Below are positions 1-7,915 of a stretch of DNA of 64,000 nucleotides, one piece after another. The notes below the pieces were generated by a model, which saw only the letters and a program-made list of their open reading frames with translations, made no database searches and was not told where the DNA came from. The position numbers were made by a program, and so were the translations under genes. The stretch comes from Microbacterium capsulatum (GTDB lineage: Bacteria > Actinomycetota > Actinomycetes > Actinomycetales > Microbacteriaceae). The stretch spans positions 434,001 to 498,000 of the forward strand of contig NZ_JAVFCB010000002.1 in assembly GCF_030865425.1 (NCBI RefSeq), in the 5' to 3' direction. Every line of letters begins with the position of its first letter. Positions within the stretch are counted from its first letter, which is position 1.

Positions 1-1
1 G

Positions 2-784
2 ACGGAAGAGATCGCGGCCGAACCGATCGGCGCGCGCCGCCGGGTCCAGGAGGCGCCGCGGCGTCGCGGCTGGGTGATCTTCCTCCGCGACGTCCTCGTG
101 ATCCTGCTGATCGCCGTGCTCGTCTCCTTCCTGGTGAAGAGCTTCGTGGTGCGCAGCTTCTTCATCCCCTCGGGGTCGATGGAGAACACGCTCCTGGTCA
201 AGGACCGGATCCTCGTCGATGAGCTGACCCCGCACTGGAACGGCTACCACCGCGGCGATGTGATCGTGTTCAAGGATCCCGGCGGCTGGCTGCCCCCGGC
301 GCCGCCGCAGCCCGCGCGCTCGCCCCTGCTGGAGGCCGGGGAGTGGTTCCTCACGCTGATCGGGATCGCCGCCCCGGACTCGGACGACCACCTGGTCAAG
401 CGCCTCATCGGGCTCCCCGGAGATCACGTCGTGTGCTGCAACTCGCTCGGTCAGATCACCGTGAACGGCGCGCCGATCGACGAATCCGCGTACCTCAAGC
501 TGCCGGCCGGCGACACCCGGGCGTCCAGCCTCGCGTTCGACGTCACCGTGCCGAAGAACGCTGTCTGGGTGCTCGGTGACAACCGCGCCCGCTCGGAGGA
601 TTCGCGATACCACCAGAACCAGCCCGGCGGAGGCTTCGTCCCGATGGACGACATCGTCGGACGGGCCTTCCTGATCACCTGGCCGTTCGACCGGTTCGGG
701 ATGATCGACGGGCACTACGCCGTGTTCAACGGGGTCGGGAGCCCCACGCCCCGGGGGCGCCGCCGTGCCGGTCGTCGAGCCTAG
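2..784 (+). CDS. lepB: Type I signal peptidase, 5' end at or just beyond window edge
   Basis: Cleaves signal peptides from exported proteins at the outer face of the membrane. The frame is open to the window edge; the first visible codons read TEEIAAEPIGARRR, so the true start probably lies one codon outside. Numbered from an internal GTG at base 74, residues 7-25 form one membrane anchor, followed by the catalytic-serine box PSGSM (Ser35) and the general-base lysine in VKRLIGLPGD (Lys109). The late box GDNRARSEDSR is also present. These are the S26 family boxes. The stop codon overlaps the rnhB start by 20 bp, implying coupled translation. Family assignment is firm; only the start is uncertain. 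Confidence 0.95.
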   Translation, partial: TEEIAAEPIGARRRVQEAPRRRGWVIFLRDVLVILLIAVLVSFLVKSFVVRSFFIPSGSMENTLLVKDRILVDELTPHWNGYHRGDVIVFKDPGGWLPPAPPQPARSPLLEAGEWFLTLIGIAAPDSDDHLVKRLIGLPGDHVVCCNSLGQITVNGAPIDESAYLKLPAGDTRASSLAFDVTVPKNAVWVLGDNRARSEDSRYHQNQPGGGFVPMDDIVGRAFLITWPFDRFGMIDGHYAVFNGVGSPTPRGRRRAGRRA

Positions 785-1424
785 CTTCGTCCTCGAGCGA
801 CGGCTGCTGCGCGAGCACCCGATCCTGATCTGCCTCGACGAGGTCGGGCGGGGAGCCCTGGCCGGTCCCGTCGCGGTCGGGGCGACGGTCGTCGACGCCG
901 CCGCCGCCCGCCGGCGCGTGCCGCAGGGGCTTCGCGACTCCAAGCTCGTACCGGAGAAGCGCCGCGCCGAAGTGGCGGGGCGAGCCGGCGCGTGGGCTCC
1001 GGCCAGCGCCGTCGGCTGGGCCGGCAGCGACGAGATCGACGAGGTCGGCATCATGCGAGCGCTCGGGCTCGCCGCGTCGCGCGCGATCCTCGCGGCCTGC
1101 GGCGACGTCCACGACGCCGCCTCCGCGCTCGTGCTCCTGGACGGGAACCACGACTACGTGTCCGCGGTGCACCCGGGCGCCCTGAATGTGCGGCCCATCA
1201 TCAAGGCCGACCGGGACTGCGCCGCGGTCTCGGCCGCCTCGGTGCTCGCCAAGGTCGCGCGCGACGCGCTCATGGTCGAGCTCTCCGCGGAGTTCCCGGC
1301 GTATCAGTGGGAGCGCAACAAGGGCTACGCGAGCCCGGAGCACCGGGAGGCGATCCGCGAGCGGGGGCTCAGCCGCCACCACCGCTCGTCCTGGGCGATC
1401 GCGGAAGCGCCGACGCTGTTCTGA
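765..1424 (+). CDS. rnhB: Ribonuclease HII
   Basis: Cytoplasmic endonuclease that cuts RNA in RNA-DNA hybrids and removes single misincorporated ribonucleotides. The 219-aa protein has the family length. The acidic catalytic motif DEVGRGALAGPV (Asp25, Glu26) is followed by LLDGNHDY and by KADRDCAAVSAASVLAKVARD, the classic RNase HII blocks. The start is a GTG inside the 3' end of lepB (20-bp overlap), an order common in actinobacteria. Confidence 0.96.
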   Translation: MPVVEPSFVLERRLLREHPILICLDEVGRGALAGPVAVGATVVDAAAARRRVPQGLRDSKLVPEKRRAEVAGRAGAWAPASAVGWAGSDEIDEVGIMRALGLAASRAILAACGDVHDAASALVLLDGNHDYVSAVHPGALNVRPIIKADRDCAAVSAASVLAKVARDALMVELSAEFPAYQWERNKGYASPEHREAIRERGLSRHHRSSWAIAEAPTLF

Positions 1425-1538
1425 CCGCCGTTCACTCTTCACGGGCTCGTGCGTCACGACCCGTGCTCGTCGTCGCGCGGCGCCACCGGCCCGGCACGGC
1501 CACCGCGGCCGACCGGCTCCTCGTAGGATGGGAGCACC

Positions 1539-1865
1539 ATGGATGACGACGCCTTCGACGATTACGACCGCGAGCTCGAGCTCGCCCTGTACCGCGAGTA
1601 CCGCGACGTGGTGCAGCAGTTCCAGTTCGTCGTGGAGACCGAGCGCCGGTTCTACCTCGCGAACGAGGTCAACGTGGTGCGCCGCGACACCGAGCACGAC
1701 TTCTACTTCGAGGTCTCGATGACCGACGTCTGGGTCTGGGACATCTATCGCGCCGACCGCTTCGTGAAGGCCGTCCGCGTGCTCACCTTCAAGGACGTCA
1801 ACGTCGAGGAGCTCTCGCGCCGCGAGTTCGAGCTGCCGCAGGAGCTCTCGCTCGACGGCGAGTGA
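1539..1865 (+). CDS. DUF2469 family protein
   Basis: A 108-aa acidic soluble protein of the DUF2469 family, almost always found between rnhB and yraN in actinobacteria. The sequence is highly charged, with the conserved stretch FYLANEVNVVRRDTEHDFYF and several tryptophans (TDVWVWDIYR). No catalytic motif is visible and the molecular function is unknown. The ATG follows a 114-bp gap after rnhB. Confidence 0.9.
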   Translation: MDDDAFDDYDRELELALYREYRDVVQQFQFVVETERRFYLANEVNVVRRDTEHDFYFEVSMTDVWVWDIYRADRFVKAVRVLTFKDVNVEELSRREFELPQELSLDGE

Positions 1866-1967
1866 CGCCGGGAGCGTTCGTCCTCCCCAGCTCGCCGGTC
1901 CCACCGGTTCCGCACCGGTTGCGCGATCGTCGATCCGCACGTCCCGCGGGTTCGTCAGGCTGTCCGC

Positions 1968-2330
1968 ATGGCAGCGAAGGACGACCTCGGACGCGCGGGT
2001 GAGGACCGCGCCGCGGAGCATCTGACCCGGCTCGGCTACCACCTCCTCGACCGCAACTGGCGGTGCGAACTCGGCGAGCTCGACATCGTGGCGGAGCGCG
2101 ACAGCACGCTCGCCTTCGTCGAGGTGAAGACCCGACGTACGCTCGACTACGGACACCCGTTCGAGGCGATCGACGAACGCAAGCGACAGCGCCTGTGGCG
2201 ACTCGTGCACGCCTGGGTGCGTGAGCATCCGATGTCCAGTCGCGGCCGCGCGCTGCGGCTCGAGGCGATCGGGATCGTCGGCGAGGATCCCGCGATCGGC
2301 GCGCTCGAGCATCTGCGGGATCTGCGATGA
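1968..2330 (+). CDS. yraN: YraN/UPF0102 family endonuclease-like protein
   Basis: A 120-aa protein of the UPF0102 family, which has a restriction-endonuclease-like fold. The motif is visible as GELDIVAERDSTLAFVEVKTR, with the acidic residues and the E-V-K signature of PD-(D/E)XK nucleases. The biological role is unproven. Its stop overlaps the comM start (ATGA at 2327-2330), so yraN, comM and dprA form one coupled cluster linked to DNA processing. Confidence 0.93.
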   Translation: MAAKDDLGRAGEDRAAEHLTRLGYHLLDRNWRCELGELDIVAERDSTLAFVEVKTRRTLDYGHPFEAIDERKRQRLWRLVHAWVREHPMSSRGRALRLEAIGIVGEDPAIGALEHLRDLR

Positions 2331-2574
2331 CCGCGCGGACGTGGGCGGTCGCGCTCACCGGTCTCGCCGGGCACATGGTCGACGTCGAAGCCGACCTGTC
2401 CCAGCAGACCCCCGGCTTCGACCTCATCGGCCTGACGGACCGGGCGCTCGGCGAGGCTGTGCGACGGGTGCACAACGCCTGCAAGAACAGCCGTCTCGAT
2501 CTGCCGCGGCGCAAACTCACCGTGAACCTCTCGCCGGCGAGCCTGCCCAAGCACGGGTCGTCGTTCGACCTGGC
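2327..2574 (+). pseudogene. comM: comM 5' fragment (first 82 codons), interrupted by the integrated element
   Basis: ComM/YifB is a AAA+ Mg-chelatase-like branch-migration helicase that helps integrate incoming single-stranded DNA during transformation. The N-terminal domain begins MTARTWAVALTGLAGHMVDV and runs as normal ComM to HGSSFDLA at 2574, where resemblance stops. The reading frame continues into foreign sequence to about 2764, so a truncated N-terminal product could be made. The missing 427 residues resume in phase at 11484. The split is caused by integration and looks fully reversible rather than decayed. Confidence 0.93.
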
Positions 2575-2580
2575 AAACGT
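2565..2580. other. attL of the comM element, shared core at 2570-2574
   Basis: The left junction lies where comM similarity ends. The only sequence shared with the right junction is ctggc (2570-2574 and 11484-11488), which is in the same codon phase at both ends (ctg = Leu). Large serine recombinases exchange strands at a 2-bp core inside short imperfect identity, so a core this small is expected. The exact dinucleotide cannot be fixed from sequence alone. Confidence 0.75.
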
Positions 2581-2594
2581 CGCAAAGTGCGCGT

Positions 2595-2720
2595 TTAGAA
2601 CTCGGGGTCGGTGTCCTCGGGTGTCACCTGCACTTGGCACGACTCGCACCACCAGATCGGGAACCGGGGGTGCAGCTGCATCGGCTCCAGGCACTCGGGA
2701 CAATTCGGCGCGAGGATCAT
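2595..2720 (-). CDS. 41-aa zinc-ribbon protein
   Basis: Starts MILAPNCPECLEPMQ and carries two Cys pairs, CPEC (residues 7-10) and CESC (25-28), separated by an aromatic-rich stretch, as in a minimal zinc ribbon. The ATG overlaps the stop of the upstream zinc-ribbon gene (ATGA, 2717-2720), implying translational coupling. It is the last gene before attL. Function unknown; small metal-binding proteins are common in actinophage operons. Confidence 0.65.
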   Translation of the reverse strand: MILAPNCPECLEPMQLHPRFPIWWCESCQVQVTPEDTDPEF

Positions 2721-2920
2721 CGGCCCGAATGCATCGCTTCCCACTGGCCTCGCGGCATCTCTAGGTCGGCGTCAACCAAGGCCACGTTCGAGTAGTAGCA
2801 CTTGGGATTCGAGCAACGCACGGGGATCAGATCGACGTGCGTGCGAAGGTCGTAGTCCGTCCCCTCGGCTCGCCGGTAGATCAGGTCCGACCCGCATCGC
2901 GAGCACACCATGTCAGTCAT
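2717..2920 (-). CDS. 67-aa zinc-ribbon protein
   Basis: Begins MTDMVCSRCGSDLIYRR and contains CSRC (6-9) and CSNPKC (36-41), a plausible four-cysteine zinc site. A longer in-frame reading to 3019 exists, but the ATG at 2918-2920 gives a compact protein and leaves the palindrome at 2944-2995 free as promoter DNA. Coupled to the 41-aa gene downstream. No specific function can be assigned. Confidence 0.65.
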   Translation of the reverse strand: MTDMVCSRCGSDLIYRRAEGTDYDLRTHVDLIPVRCSNPKCYYSNVALVDADLEMPRGQWEAMHSGR

Positions 2921-2943
2921 GGCCCGAGGGTATGGCCGTCGAG

Positions 2944-2995
2944 CGTCTAACGGAAGTGCACGACTCGCCGCGGGTTGCGGCACTTTCGTTAGACG
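2944..2995. promoter_or_regulatory. Inverted repeat between divergent genes, probable operator
   Basis: Arms gtctaacggaagtgc (2945-2959) and gcactttcgttagac (2980-2994) match at 14 of 15 positions, with one extra C-G pair outside and a 20-bp spacer. It sits between the leftward zinc-ribbon genes and the rightward 74-aa gene. The half-site cgtctaa recurs as a palindrome at 10017-10035 near the other end of the element, suggesting that one regulator reads both sites. Confidence 0.6.
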
Positions 2996-3009
2996 GCACT
3001 CTGGAGCCC

Positions 3010-3234
3010 ATGAACACATGGTCAGAGATCACAGACGGCACGGCTATCGGCCCCGTGGTGCCCGTCATCGTCGGCGGCATCGTTCTGGCGACGCTGTACG
3101 CCCTCTGGAGCGATCAGGACGGCGTGATGGTCGATCCGGTGCTACACGAGCATGCGGACGCGCTCAGCGGCGTACAGGCGCTCGCGCTGGCCGACGCGCT
3201 GCGGGAGGTCGGCGGGATCCAGCCGCCTGCCTAG
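3010..3234 (+). CDS. 74-aa single-pass membrane protein
   Basis: The only clear rightward gene of the element. Starts MNTWSEITDGTAIGPVV, has one hydrophobic segment at about residues 14-33, then a soluble helical tail (ALSGVQALALADALREVG). The ATG lies 15 bp after the operator-like inverted repeat, opposite the main transcription direction, so it may be expressed in the quiescent integrated state. Superinfection exclusion would fit such a protein, but this is inference only. Confidence 0.55.
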   Translation: MNTWSEITDGTAIGPVVPVIVGGIVLATLYALWSDQDGVMVDPVLHEHADALSGVQALALADALREVGGIQPPA

Positions 3235-3303
3235 CCCGCGGTGGCTGGCGGTCCGTTTCGGATCCGGGGCGACGCTGGACGAGGTCGAAGACCTCACGCT
3301 GTC

Positions 3304-3558
3304 CTAGGCGCGGCGGCTCGGCTTCAGCTTGCGGCGTTCGCGCTCGCTCTTGCCGCCCCAGACACCGAAGCGCTCATCGTGCTGCAGTGCATACTCCAGG
3401 CACTCCGAGATCACGTCGCACCGCGCGCATATCGCCTTCGCATGCCGACTCGTGCCGCCCTTGTCCGGGAAGAACTCGTCCGGGTCCGTCTCCGCGCACA
3501 GAGCGACGGCGCGCCAGTCGTCCGGCTCGACGGCGGCCAGCAGCCACGGCTCGCTCAT
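3304..3558 (-). CDS. WhiB-family Fe-S transcription regulator
   Basis: 84-aa WhiB protein. Its four cluster-binding cysteines are Cys21, Cys44, Cys47 and Cys53 (CARCDVISEC spacing), followed by the turn GVWGG (65-69) and a basic tail RERRKLKPSRRA. WhiB proteins are confined to actinobacteria and their phages, where they bind sigma factor and redirect transcription; phage copies such as that of TM4 act on host WhiB targets. Here it is coupled by ATGA to the gene before it in the packaging/tail module, so it could control host or helper-phage promoters. Confidence 0.9.
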   Translation of the reverse strand: MSEPWLLAAVEPDDWRAVALCAETDPDEFFPDKGGTSRHAKAICARCDVISECLEYALQHDERFGVWGGKSERERRKLKPSRRA

Positions 3559-3920
3559 GGCACCAGCTGCCCCGTGAGCGCGTCGAACAGGTCCGCACCC
3601 TCGGCCACGACCTCGCGGAGCGGTCCACCAGACGCGCCAGGGACCAGCCAGCGGCGCGAGTCGTCCCGGTCGGCGGCGTGCACGTACTTCGACGCTTCAG
3701 AATCCAGCCGGGCGAACATGAGCGCGTCGAACACCTCCGAGGTGGTCATGATCATGTCCTCCCCAGCCTCGAACGCGGCACGCTCGGTGCTCCAGTGCTC
3801 CTCGTGCAGCGGTGTCGGCCACCGGAGGGCGAGAGCATCCCGGCGCTCGACATGCGCCCGCCTGATCTCCGACACCAACGGGTCGATACGGCCAGCACGC
3901 GGCCCCGCTGCCCTAACCAC
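3555..3920 (-). CDS. Hypothetical protein, 121 aa
   Basis: Lies between terS and whiB, overlapping both. The chosen GTG at 3918-3920 overlaps the terS stop by 8 bp; the frame stays open further upstream but would then lie wholly inside terS. The protein is soluble, mixed charge (DMIMTTSEVFDALMFARLDSE), with no recognised domain. Conserved packing between phage genes suggests a real gene; function unknown. Confidence 0.6.
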   Translation of the reverse strand: MVRAAGPRAGRIDPLVSEIRRAHVERRDALALRWPTPLHEEHWSTERAAFEAGEDMIMTTSEVFDALMFARLDSEASKYVHAADRDDSRRWLVPGASGGPLREVVAEGADLFDALTGQLVP

Positions 3921-4311
3921 GAGCCGACCACCGGGCGTTAGCAGCAGCGCGGGCCTGCTCGGAGCGGCTGCGGTACTTCGGGCCGTCCGCCTTCGCCTCC
4001 GGCACGTCGAGCTGGATCTGCCGGAGGTTCGCGGCGATCTGCGCACGGGACCGGCGAGCCTCGGCCACGTGCGGGTGCGTGATCAGCTGCCCCATGCTGC
4101 CGCGAGTGGTCAGCGAGCCGGATGCGGCGGCGGTATCCAGCTCGGCCTGCAGCAGCGCGAGCACGTCGGCCTCATGGCAAGCGTCAGCGAGTAGCCGGTG
4201 CTCGCGCGCGTCGGGGATGACGGCGTTCTCCGCCCAGTCGGTCGCGATCTGCCGCCAGAGTGCGCGGCCAGCGGTCCCGAGCCCGGCAGGTGCTCGAAGT
4301 GGCTTGGTCAT
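3913..4311 (-). CDS. terS: Phage terminase small subunit
   Basis: 132 aa with the pattern of P27-type small terminases of actinophages: LGTAGRALWRQIATDW near the start, a central helical segment (EHRLLADACHEADVLALLQAEL), then GSMGQLITHPHVAEARRSRAQIAANLRQIQL. Small terminases choose which DNA is packaged by recognising the pac/cos site. No large subunit or portal exists in the element, so it could only act with enzymes of another phage, as SaPI-type satellites do. A good AGGAAGG ribosome site precedes the ATG. Confidence 0.85.
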   Translation of the reverse strand: MTKPLRAPAGLGTAGRALWRQIATDWAENAVIPDAREHRLLADACHEADVLALLQAELDTAAASGSLTTRGSMGQLITHPHVAEARRSRAQIAANLRQIQLDVPEAKADGPKYRSRSEQARAAANARWSARG

Positions 4312-4421
4312 TGGTCTGTTCCTTCCTGAAATGAGCTATGCGGGAGTTAGCACGCTGGCTGCGGCTGCGTATACGCGAGTCGCCTGACAGCCCGGTGGGC
4401 GGGGGGTCTACCCGGTCCCCC
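4312..4421. other. 110-bp gap with G/C hairpin between TMP-linked gene and terS
   Basis: Holds the ribosome site for terS and, at its lower-strand upstream end, a short run gggggg/cccccc separated by ten bases near 4396-4420 that could fold as a weak terminator. No gene is seen. It may separate transcription of the tape-measure pair from the terS-whiB group. Confidence 0.35.
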
Positions 4422-4709
4422 CTAGTCGGTGGCGGGCGGCTTGCGGATGGCGTCGGCGGCTGCGAGCCCGAGCGCGTCAGCGCATGACGCGAGCGACGCG
4501 GCGAGCGACATCAGTGCGAACATCTGCTCGGTCGCGGTCATGCCGAGCAGCATGTTCGCGAAGCCGTGGTGGTCGTCGCGTTGGAGTGAGGACACGAGCG
4601 CGATGGCGTCGGCTTGTGCGTGGTCGGTCTCGCGGTCCATCCCACCAGGGGCCGGGTGGCCAGAGGGCTGGCCTTCCCGGTCCTGGGGGATCCCGGTAGG
4701 GGCGGTCAT
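4422..4709 (-). CDS. Hypothetical protein, 95 aa, coupled to tape measure gene
   Basis: Begins after the TMP stop with an ATGA overlap (4706-4709). The N-terminal third is polar and Pro/Gly-rich, and the rest is helical (GFANMLLGMTATEQMFALMSLAASLAS). Not recognised. In tailed phages the chaperones for the tape measure lie upstream of it, so the position here is unusual. It might assist the TMP or alter helper-phage tail assembly; this is speculation. Confidence 0.6.
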   Translation of the reverse strand: MTAPTGIPQDREGQPSGHPAPGGMDRETDHAQADAIALVSSLQRDDHHGFANMLLGMTATEQMFALMSLAASLASCADALGLAAADAIRKPPATD

Positions 4710-6883
4710 CCCATCCCCCCGGCGAGGCTGCCGCCGTTGCGTCCGAACATGCGCTGCGCGAACGCGGTGTCCTGTGCGGTGGGGATCTTCTCGATCAGCG
4801 CCTGGACCGCGGCCAGGATCTGCTGCAGGTTGTTGTTGGTAGCAGCGCTGCTGCCGCCGAGCGCCGTGGCGTCCACAGTCGCCGCGATGGCCGCGGTGGC
4901 GGTCGCTCCGAGCCCATCCACGCGGGAGCGGATCTGCGCGCGCGCGGAGTCCATCGCGGTGCCGATGGAGCGGGAAAGACCCTCCTGGAGCCCGAGCCCC
5001 ATGAAGCCGCCGATCTCAGCCATAACCCTGGACGGGGAGTGGATGCCGAGCACGTCGCGGACGGCCTTCGGGATGAGGTTGATCGCGCCGCGGACCCAGC
5101 CGATGAACGAGTCCCACATGCCGCGGACGCCGTTCCAGAGGCCGTTCACGATCTGCGCGCCCGTGTCGAGCAGCCAGTGCCCAGCGCCTGCGAGTGCTTG
5201 TCCGATGCGCCCGGGGATGGAGTCGAACCATGCGCCGACTTCCCCGACCATGCGGGAGACGCCGGAGACGAGCCCGTCCCAGATGCCGATGAACCACTTG
5301 CCGACGCCGGCGAAGAACGACATCACGTTGTTCCAGGCCTCCTGGAGCTGCGCGGCGGCCTCCTTGTTGCCGGTCGCGAGCCGAACGACCCAGTTGATGG
5401 CCTCAGTAACCCACTGGATCACGGCGACGAGCACAGTCACGAGGAACTGGAGGATCGGCACGAGCAGCTGGACGAGCACGTTCGTGAGCGCGACGGCGGG
5501 CGGCATGATCGCGGCGATCAAGGGGCTGATCGCGTCGAACAGCGGCAGGAGCGGCTGGAGCAGCTGCGCGAGGATCTGCAACACCGGCACGAGCAGCTGG
5601 AGCAGCACGTTGCCCAGCGGCATGAGGATGCCGAGCAGCGGCATCACGACGCCGAGCAGCGCACCGAACAGGGACGCGACGAGCGGGGCCTGCTTCACGA
5701 CGTCCGCGAGGAAGCTCTTGAATTCCTTCGTGGTGGTCCAGTCCGCGAACGCCTTGGACAGCTTCACGAGCACGTCGAGCACGGTTCGCCCGAACGGCGC
5801 GAACGCGAGCACGAGCTGCACGGCCCCGGTGGTGAGGTTGCCGAGCAGCTGCCCGAATCCGGCGACGGCGGGGCCGACGAGCGGCGTCAGCTGGCCGATG
5901 AACTTGGAGAGCGCGCCCGAGTTCACCGCGTCCTGTAGTGGCTTCAGCAGCGCCACGAGCGCGGAGGATCCGGCCTGCAGCAGCGGGGACAGCTGCGGGA
6001 GGATCTGCGCGAGCAGCCCGAGCCCCGTCTGCAGGGGTGCCAGCAGCGCGCCCATGTTGTCGCCCACGAGCTTGTCGAACGCCGACTTGAGCCCATCCAG
6101 GGAGGGCTGGAGGGCGTCCTTGAACGCCTTGTCCGTCGTGAGCGCCGCGGTGGCGATCGCGGCGAACGCGCCGACGCCTGCGGTGGCGGCTGTGGCGAGC
6201 CCGGCGAGCCCGAGCGCTGCGCCCGTGACCACCTCCGCGACAGGGGCGAGCGCGGCGACACCTGCCGCGATCCCGCCGACCATGAGCCCGCCCATCGCCC
6301 CGCCTGCGCCCGCGCCGTCCGCTGCGGGCGTGGCGGCACCGCTGCCGGGCGTGAACGCCTGGAGGGACTTCAACTCCGCGGCCACCTTCAGGTAGTCGTC
6401 GGAGTCCACGCCGACGTGCACTTTCAGCTCGCCCATCGCGGCCTCGGCCAGCTTCAGCTCGGCCTTCAGCTTCGGCAGGTCGGGGTCCCACTTCATGGTG
6501 GCCTTCAGGCCGTCGAGCTGCGCCTTCACCGCGGCGAGCTTCGCGTCGAAGCTGACCAACTCCACCTCGGGCACGATCTCGACCTTGCGGCGGCGGGTGA
6601 GCATGTCCAGCTCGGGCGCGACGACACCCGACACGAGCTCGGGGACCAAGTGGAACCTCTTGTCGCCGGTGAGGGCCGCGACTTCGGCGGTGGCTTCGAC
6701 CGCATCGACGCCGACGCCGATTTGCAGGTGCGACACCTCCGCGAGCTCCGCCTTCAGCCCCGCGATGTCGGGGATCAGCTCGACGCCGACACGGAGATCT
6801 CCGATCAGCGCCTCCGCCTTCCGGTCGAAGCCCTGCGCGGTGGGCACCAGCTCTACCTCAGCACTACCAACTACGTACGCCAC
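4706..6883 (-). CDS. Phage tape measure protein, 725 aa
   Basis: Sets tail length in siphophages by templating tail-tube polymerisation. The N-terminal ~180 residues are a charged helical rod (AKLAAVKAQLDGLKATM), followed by a Gly/Ala-rich hydrophobic region (195-255), long amphipathic repeats with repeated LLQPLLPLF-type blocks (300-480), Trp-rich segments (VGKWFIGIWDGL), and the hallmark motif VLGIHSPSRVMAEIG near 610-625. A 725-residue ruler at about 1.5 angstrom per residue would give a tail near 110 nm. Starts at GTG with an AAAGGAA ribosome site. No tube, chaperone or baseplate gene accompanies it. Confidence 0.92.
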   Translation of the reverse strand: MAYVVGSAEVELVPTAQGFDRKAEALIGDLRVGVELIPDIAGLKAELAEVSHLQIGVGVDAVEATAEVAALTGDKRFHLVPELVSGVVAPELDMLTRRRKVEIVPEVELVSFDAKLAAVKAQLDGLKATMKWDPDLPKLKAELKLAEAAMGELKVHVGVDSDDYLKVAAELKSLQAFTPGSGAATPAADGAGAGGAMGGLMVGGIAAGVAALAPVAEVVTGAALGLAGLATAATAGVGAFAAIATAALTTDKAFKDALQPSLDGLKSAFDKLVGDNMGALLAPLQTGLGLLAQILPQLSPLLQAGSSALVALLKPLQDAVNSGALSKFIGQLTPLVGPAVAGFGQLLGNLTTGAVQLVLAFAPFGRTVLDVLVKLSKAFADWTTTKEFKSFLADVVKQAPLVASLFGALLGVVMPLLGILMPLGNVLLQLLVPVLQILAQLLQPLLPLFDAISPLIAAIMPPAVALTNVLVQLLVPILQFLVTVLVAVIQWVTEAINWVVRLATGNKEAAAQLQEAWNNVMSFFAGVGKWFIGIWDGLVSGVSRMVGEVGAWFDSIPGRIGQALAGAGHWLLDTGAQIVNGLWNGVRGMWDSFIGWVRGAINLIPKAVRDVLGIHSPSRVMAEIGGFMGLGLQEGLSRSIGTAMDSARAQIRSRVDGLGATATAAIAATVDATALGGSSAATNNNLQQILAAVQALIEKIPTAQDTAFAQRMFGRNGGSLAGGMG

Positions 6884-6933
6884 GGGGTTTCCTTTCGTCT
6901 CTGCGCGAGCCCTCTGCTGTGTTCGGGGGAGTC

Positions 6934-6999
6934 GGGCCGGGGAGGTTCAGGAGCCATCCCCGGCCCGGTGCCCGCGCGCGTCCCGAAGCGCGCGCGGGC
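6934..6999. terminator. Two tandem strong hairpins between early and late modules
   Basis: Hairpin 1 has perfect 10-bp arms gggccgggga (6934-6943) and tccccggccc (6957-6966). Hairpin 2 has perfect 11-bp arms gcccgcgcgcg (6970-6980) and cgcgcgcgggc (6989-6999). They fill the 121-bp gap between the last early gene and the tape measure gene, separating the replication module from the packaging/tail module. No poly-T tract is obvious, as is common in high-GC terminators. Confidence 0.6.
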
Positions 7000-7004
7000 G
7001 GTCT

Positions 7005-7190
7005 CTATGCGATCTGGCCGGGCCGACCGCGGTCGGGGAACCGGACATGATCCGCGAGAGTGGCCTGCATCTGCTGGACGTTGGCGGAGGTCAGGTCAAA
7101 GCCGGGCGCGGCCCAGCCGGTGCCGCAGGAGCATACGAGCGTCACGACGCCGCCCGCGACGGTCGGCGTGCCCGCCACATGCGCGACCAT
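7005..7190 (-). CDS. 61-aa Cys-rich protein (CSCG motif)
   Basis: Sequence includes TLVCSCGTGW and a distal histidine (ATLADHVRF), a possible Cys2-His zinc site. The C-terminal half of the 101-aa protein at 7610-7915 has the same CSCGW...H pattern, so the two may be related. The start overlaps the preceding stop by one base (TGATG). Function unknown. Confidence 0.6.
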   Translation of the reverse strand: MVAHVAGTPTVAGGVVTLVCSCGTGWAAPGFDLTSANVQQMQATLADHVRFPDRGRPGQIA

Positions 7191-7594
7191 CAGGCTCGCC
7201 GCCCCTGGTTGTCGGCGCGCTGCGCGAGCAGCATCCCCGCCTTGGCGCGCATGGAGTCCACGAGCCCGCGGTTCCGGTCGGCGGTGCCCTCGATAGAGCC
7301 GCGCTCCATCCGCTCCTCGGCGGCTGCCGCCTGCGCGGCGTAGCCGGTCACGGCATCGGCCTCGGCCTTCCGGCGTGCTGCGGCTGCTCGACCCTCGGGA
7401 GTCGCGAGGGCGGCAAGGCTGGCCTTCGCGCGCTCCGCGTTGGCGGCGGCGGAAAGTGCGACCTCGGTGGCGCGGAAGGCCGCTTCACGGGCCTCACGCT
7501 CGGCCACGAGCCGCGAGATGCCCTCGCGAGCGGGGTCGAACGGCTCCGAGAATCCGAGGCTCTCGGTGCTCTGAGGGGCGATGCTGCTGGACAT
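7190..7594 (-). CDS. 134-aa alanine-rich coiled-coil protein
   Basis: Nearly all helix-forming, with long Ala/Glu/Arg heptad-like stretches (LVAEREAREAAFRATEVALS; AAAARRKAEADAVTGYAAQA). No enzyme motif and no signal peptide. Such proteins in phage-like operons may be scaffolds or regulators, but nothing specific can be claimed. Coupled to the 61-aa gene after it. Confidence 0.6.
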   Translation of the reverse strand: MSSSIAPQSTESLGFSEPFDPAREGISRLVAEREAREAAFRATEVALSAAANAERAKASLAALATPEGRAAAARRKAEADAVTGYAAQAAAAEERMERGSIEGTADRNRGLVDSMRAKAGMLLAQRADNQGRRA

Positions 7595-7609
7595 TGATGG
7601 TTCTCTCTT

Positions 7610-7915
7610 TCAGTTGCCCGAGCCGCTCGGCTCGGTGGTGGCGATGAGGTGGGCCTCGGTGAGGTGGACGACCACGACGGGATGCGACGACTCGGCGGAC
7701 CAGCCGCACGAGCACGACGCGCGCGTGATCGGCGCGGCGTAGTAGGCGGCGCGCGACGTGCCCGACATGCGCAATACGGCGCGCGTGATGGTGTGGCCGG
7801 GTCGGTCGGCCACGTCGGGCGGCGGCTGCTCGACGGACCGCAAGGGGCGGTCCTCGGCCCGCTGCGGGTTCACGGGCCGCCCGAACAGGTCGGTGAGCTG
7901 GTCGTGGTGGCTCAT
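7610..7915 (-). CDS. 101-aa protein with CSCGW motif
   Basis: Polar N-terminal half; the C-terminal half contains RASCSCGWSAESSHPVVVVH, a likely small zinc site shared in pattern with the 61-aa protein at 7005-7190. Begins with an ATGA overlap with the tiny 13-aa frame upstream. Not recognised. Confidence 0.6.
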   Translation of the reverse strand: MSHHDQLTDLFGRPVNPQRAEDRPLRSVEQPPPDVADRPGHTITRAVLRMSGTSRAAYYAAPITRASCSCGWSAESSHPVVVVHLTEAHLIATTEPSGSGN

